The position numbers were made by a program, and so were the translations under genes. A stretch of DNA of 33,351 nucleotides. Origin: Azotobacter paspali (lineage in GTDB: Bacteria > Pseudomonadota > Gammaproteobacteria > Pseudomonadales > Pseudomonadaceae). The DNA is taken from NCBI RefSeq assembly GCF_042434745.1, contig NZ_JBHLSS010000064.1; one strand, written 5' to 3'. Of this stretch, positions 32,092-33,351 are shown piece after piece; positions within the stretch are counted from its first letter, which is position 1, and the number at the start of each line of letters is the position of its first letter. The notes under the pieces were generated by a model. It searched no databases and was not told the DNA's origin. It saw only the letters and a list, made by a program, of their open reading frames with translations.

Positions 32092-32308
32092 GAGCATGCG
32101 CCTAACGAATGACGTTGGGTGCATAGTTGTTGACTGGAGGTCAGCCGTTCAATGGAAAGGTCTTTTTCGGTGGAAGGGTAATTAATACTAAAGGGCTTCG
32201 CTTCGGATTAGATTACCTCAGATGATGCCCAGGTTTTTTGCTTGGCGGACTCAACCAGGTTCATCCTGCGGTGTCTTTACCCTCAGATATGCGGGTGAGA
32301 TGGATTAT
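32092..32308. other. Region between topA remnant and the AT-rich unknown gene
   Basis: AT-richer than the main genome. No gene could be recognised; short frames only. Confidence 0.35.
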
Positions 32309-32964
32309 TTACAGATCGAAATTTTTGATGCCGTAGTAGTCCAGCCTTACCTGGCAGGTCTTGCACGGACAAATGTAGAAAGTACCATCTGCCTTTCTAA
32401 GAATATAGCTATGCAAGCTCTTGTCTGGTGAATCAGGATCGGGGAACGCCGTATTGCCGATACCTAATAAACCACCTTGGCGTATTTCCATCACGTCATA
32501 CATAATTTGCTTTTCTGCGCACCCCGCGTTGCCTACATGGCTCCCGCCGATAAATGAAACCTCGTCATCTTTATTACGAGGGCCAGCAGGTCTTGGTTGG
32601 GCAGGGCAAAATATGACTGGTGCGATAGAGCTCAAGCTGCTCTCTACAAAATTTTTAAATGCCTGCGAGCCTGCCCCGTATTCAAACCTCTTTCCCCGTC
32701 CATTGCTATATGTGAAATTTTGAGTCATTCCTGGCGACATCCCCACATACAAAACAAGCCCTTTAGCATCAAGGTACTGAGGAAGTGTCAAAGGGTTCAC
32801 TAAGTCTGAGAGAGTCCTATACCCACACAGATGACACCGTTTTTTAAGTGTCCTTCAGATTTAGCCAACGCTTTCAACACGATAACTGAACGCTGTCCAA
32901 CTGACTTTAAAATTGCACCATATACTTCCGTGAGAATCTGTGCGGTCTTGAGTATGCGTGGCAT
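32309..32964 (-). pseudogene. AT-rich unknown gene with Cys pairs, frameshifted at a poly-A run
   Basis: ATG 32964 has a good AAGGAAG 8 bases upstream and begins MPRILKTAQILTEVYGAILK. As written this frame stops at 32802-32800 after 54 residues. If the A6 run (T6 on the plus strand, 32840-32845) had one more A, it would continue LKKRCHLCGYRTLSDLV and then LPQYLDAKGLVLYVGMSPGM, joining the 163-residue frame that ends at 32309. Joined, it is about 218 residues with CxxC (RCHLCGY) and a second Cys cluster (YICPCKTCQVRL), as in a zinc-binding protein. LVLYVGMS is weakly reminiscent of GIY-YIG nucleases, but this is not secure. Alternatively two genes overlap by TAGTG. Its AT richness against the GC-rich window suggests transfer. 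Function unknown. Confidence 0.55.
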
Positions 32965-33118
32965 GTCTAAGCTTCCTTACAAAATTCGATCCGTTTGTTC
33001 TTCGGCGACCCAAAAACAATAGCTTGAGAGTCTTGGCTTTACCAAATTTCAGCGAAGGCGCTCCTGCAGGTGAGGGACGCCTCGCAGCCGGCGCAAACCG
33101 ACAGCGGATCCCACTAAT
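32965..33118. other. Short region before the IS5-type copy
   Basis: Contains the promoter of the minus-strand unknown gene and no recognisable coding sequence. A plus- and minus-strand frame of about 60-87 codons is present but has no support. Confidence 0.35.
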
Positions 33119-33351
33119 GGGCACCTCTAAAAACCCTCGCGTCCCGAGGGTAAACTCGACGGTTTGTTGATCCCCCGGAGCCTGCCGATGTTCAATCTGT
33201 TTGCCGACCAGGAGCGAGAAGCCAAGCTCGATAGCCTGGGCGACCCACTGGCTCTACTGGACAAGCATGTGGACTTTGCCGCCCTGGCAGCCGAGATCGA
33301 CGCAGAGCGCCTCGCTCCAGCCGCGCCAAGGGCGGTCGGCCACCTTATCCA
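33119..33351 (+). mobile_element. Left end of another IS5-type insertion sequence (partial, runs off the window)
   Basis: GGGCACCTCTAAAAACC at 33119 is the same terminus as in the MITE at 12771 and the deleted copy at 17933, followed by the same leader sequence. The transposase gene starts at 33188 and leaves the window. Confidence 0.85.
33188..33351 (+). pseudogene. IS5-family transposase N-terminus with a frameshift (partial)
   Basis: MFNLFADQEREAKLDSLGDP then FAALAAEID are shared with the copy at 17941-18198. After GAGATCGAC one C is missing relative to that copy, so the frame changes from DRRAPRPS to DAERLAPAA. Either this copy is inactivated at codon 39 or the base was lost in sequencing. 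The rest is outside the window. Confidence 0.8.

Noticed and set aside
1..33351. CRISPR arrays, rRNA or tRNA genes
   Set aside because: No regularly spaced repeats of 25-40 bases, no rRNA-like segments and no credible cloverleaf were found when reading both strands by eye.

Overview
The window is GC-rich DNA from a gamma-proteobacterium of the Pseudomonadaceae. It most resembles Azotobacter or a close Pseudomonas. The evidence is a GacA-box-controlled Rsm-type small RNA plus a second Rsm-like RNA, a DUF2790 protein, a PHA granule locus (phasin and DUF3141 protein), malate:quinone oxidoreductase, a FecI/FecR/TonB-receptor cell-surface signalling unit and a GluP/Glk sugar module. No species call can be proved from the sequence alone.

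Layout. 1-5400: a decaying sulfur/organosulfur-type cluster. It holds a broken LysR regulator, an intact luciferase-like flavin monooxygenase, an intact PanE-like reductase, a broken GFA-family gene, a broken Bug/TTT solute-binding protein and an intact SsuA-like solute-binding protein with a Tat signal. 5590-8035: mobile-element debris around molybdenum/formate genes. An IS607-type element has a dead recombinase and a gutted tnpB; next come a truncated formate dehydrogenase beta subunit, a REPIN-like twin hairpin, an intact moaA and an IS110 transposase tail. 8274-12471: Fur-box-like site, FecI sigma factor, FecR regulator and a TonB receptor whose signalling domain is GC-rich but whose plug and barrel are strikingly AT-rich and frameshifted at an A7 run. 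12771-12910: a MITE with IS5-type ends. 12937-16467: divergent DUF3141 protein and phasin with a PhaR/PhbF-like palindrome between them. 16516-17381: nucleoside deoxyribosyltransferase-like and DUF2790 proteins.

17400-20460 is gene-poor. It contains an internally deleted IS5-type copy, one small hypothetical gene and an Rsm RNA with a perfect GacA upstream activating sequence. 20502-23470 carries GluP-type sugar permease, a VOC protein and convergent glucokinase. 24093-26139 is an orphan prophage-like regulatory switch (CI-like versus BcepMu gp16-like) followed by two unrecognised genes. 26830-30317 carries mqo, a metallophosphoesterase and a membrane-anchored Mrr-type nuclease with a topoisomerase zinc finger.

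30657-33351 is again debris: a WYL-regulator fragment, a second Rsm-like RNA, an IS200 tnpA tail fused to a topA remnant with an expanded 7-bp repeat, an AT-rich frameshifted zinc-binding unknown, and the left end of another IS5-type copy running off the window. The overall picture is a genome region with many intact housekeeping and accessory units separated by eroding mobile DNA. The most interesting items are the domain-swapped TonB receptor, the pair of Rsm RNAs and the orphan phage switch.
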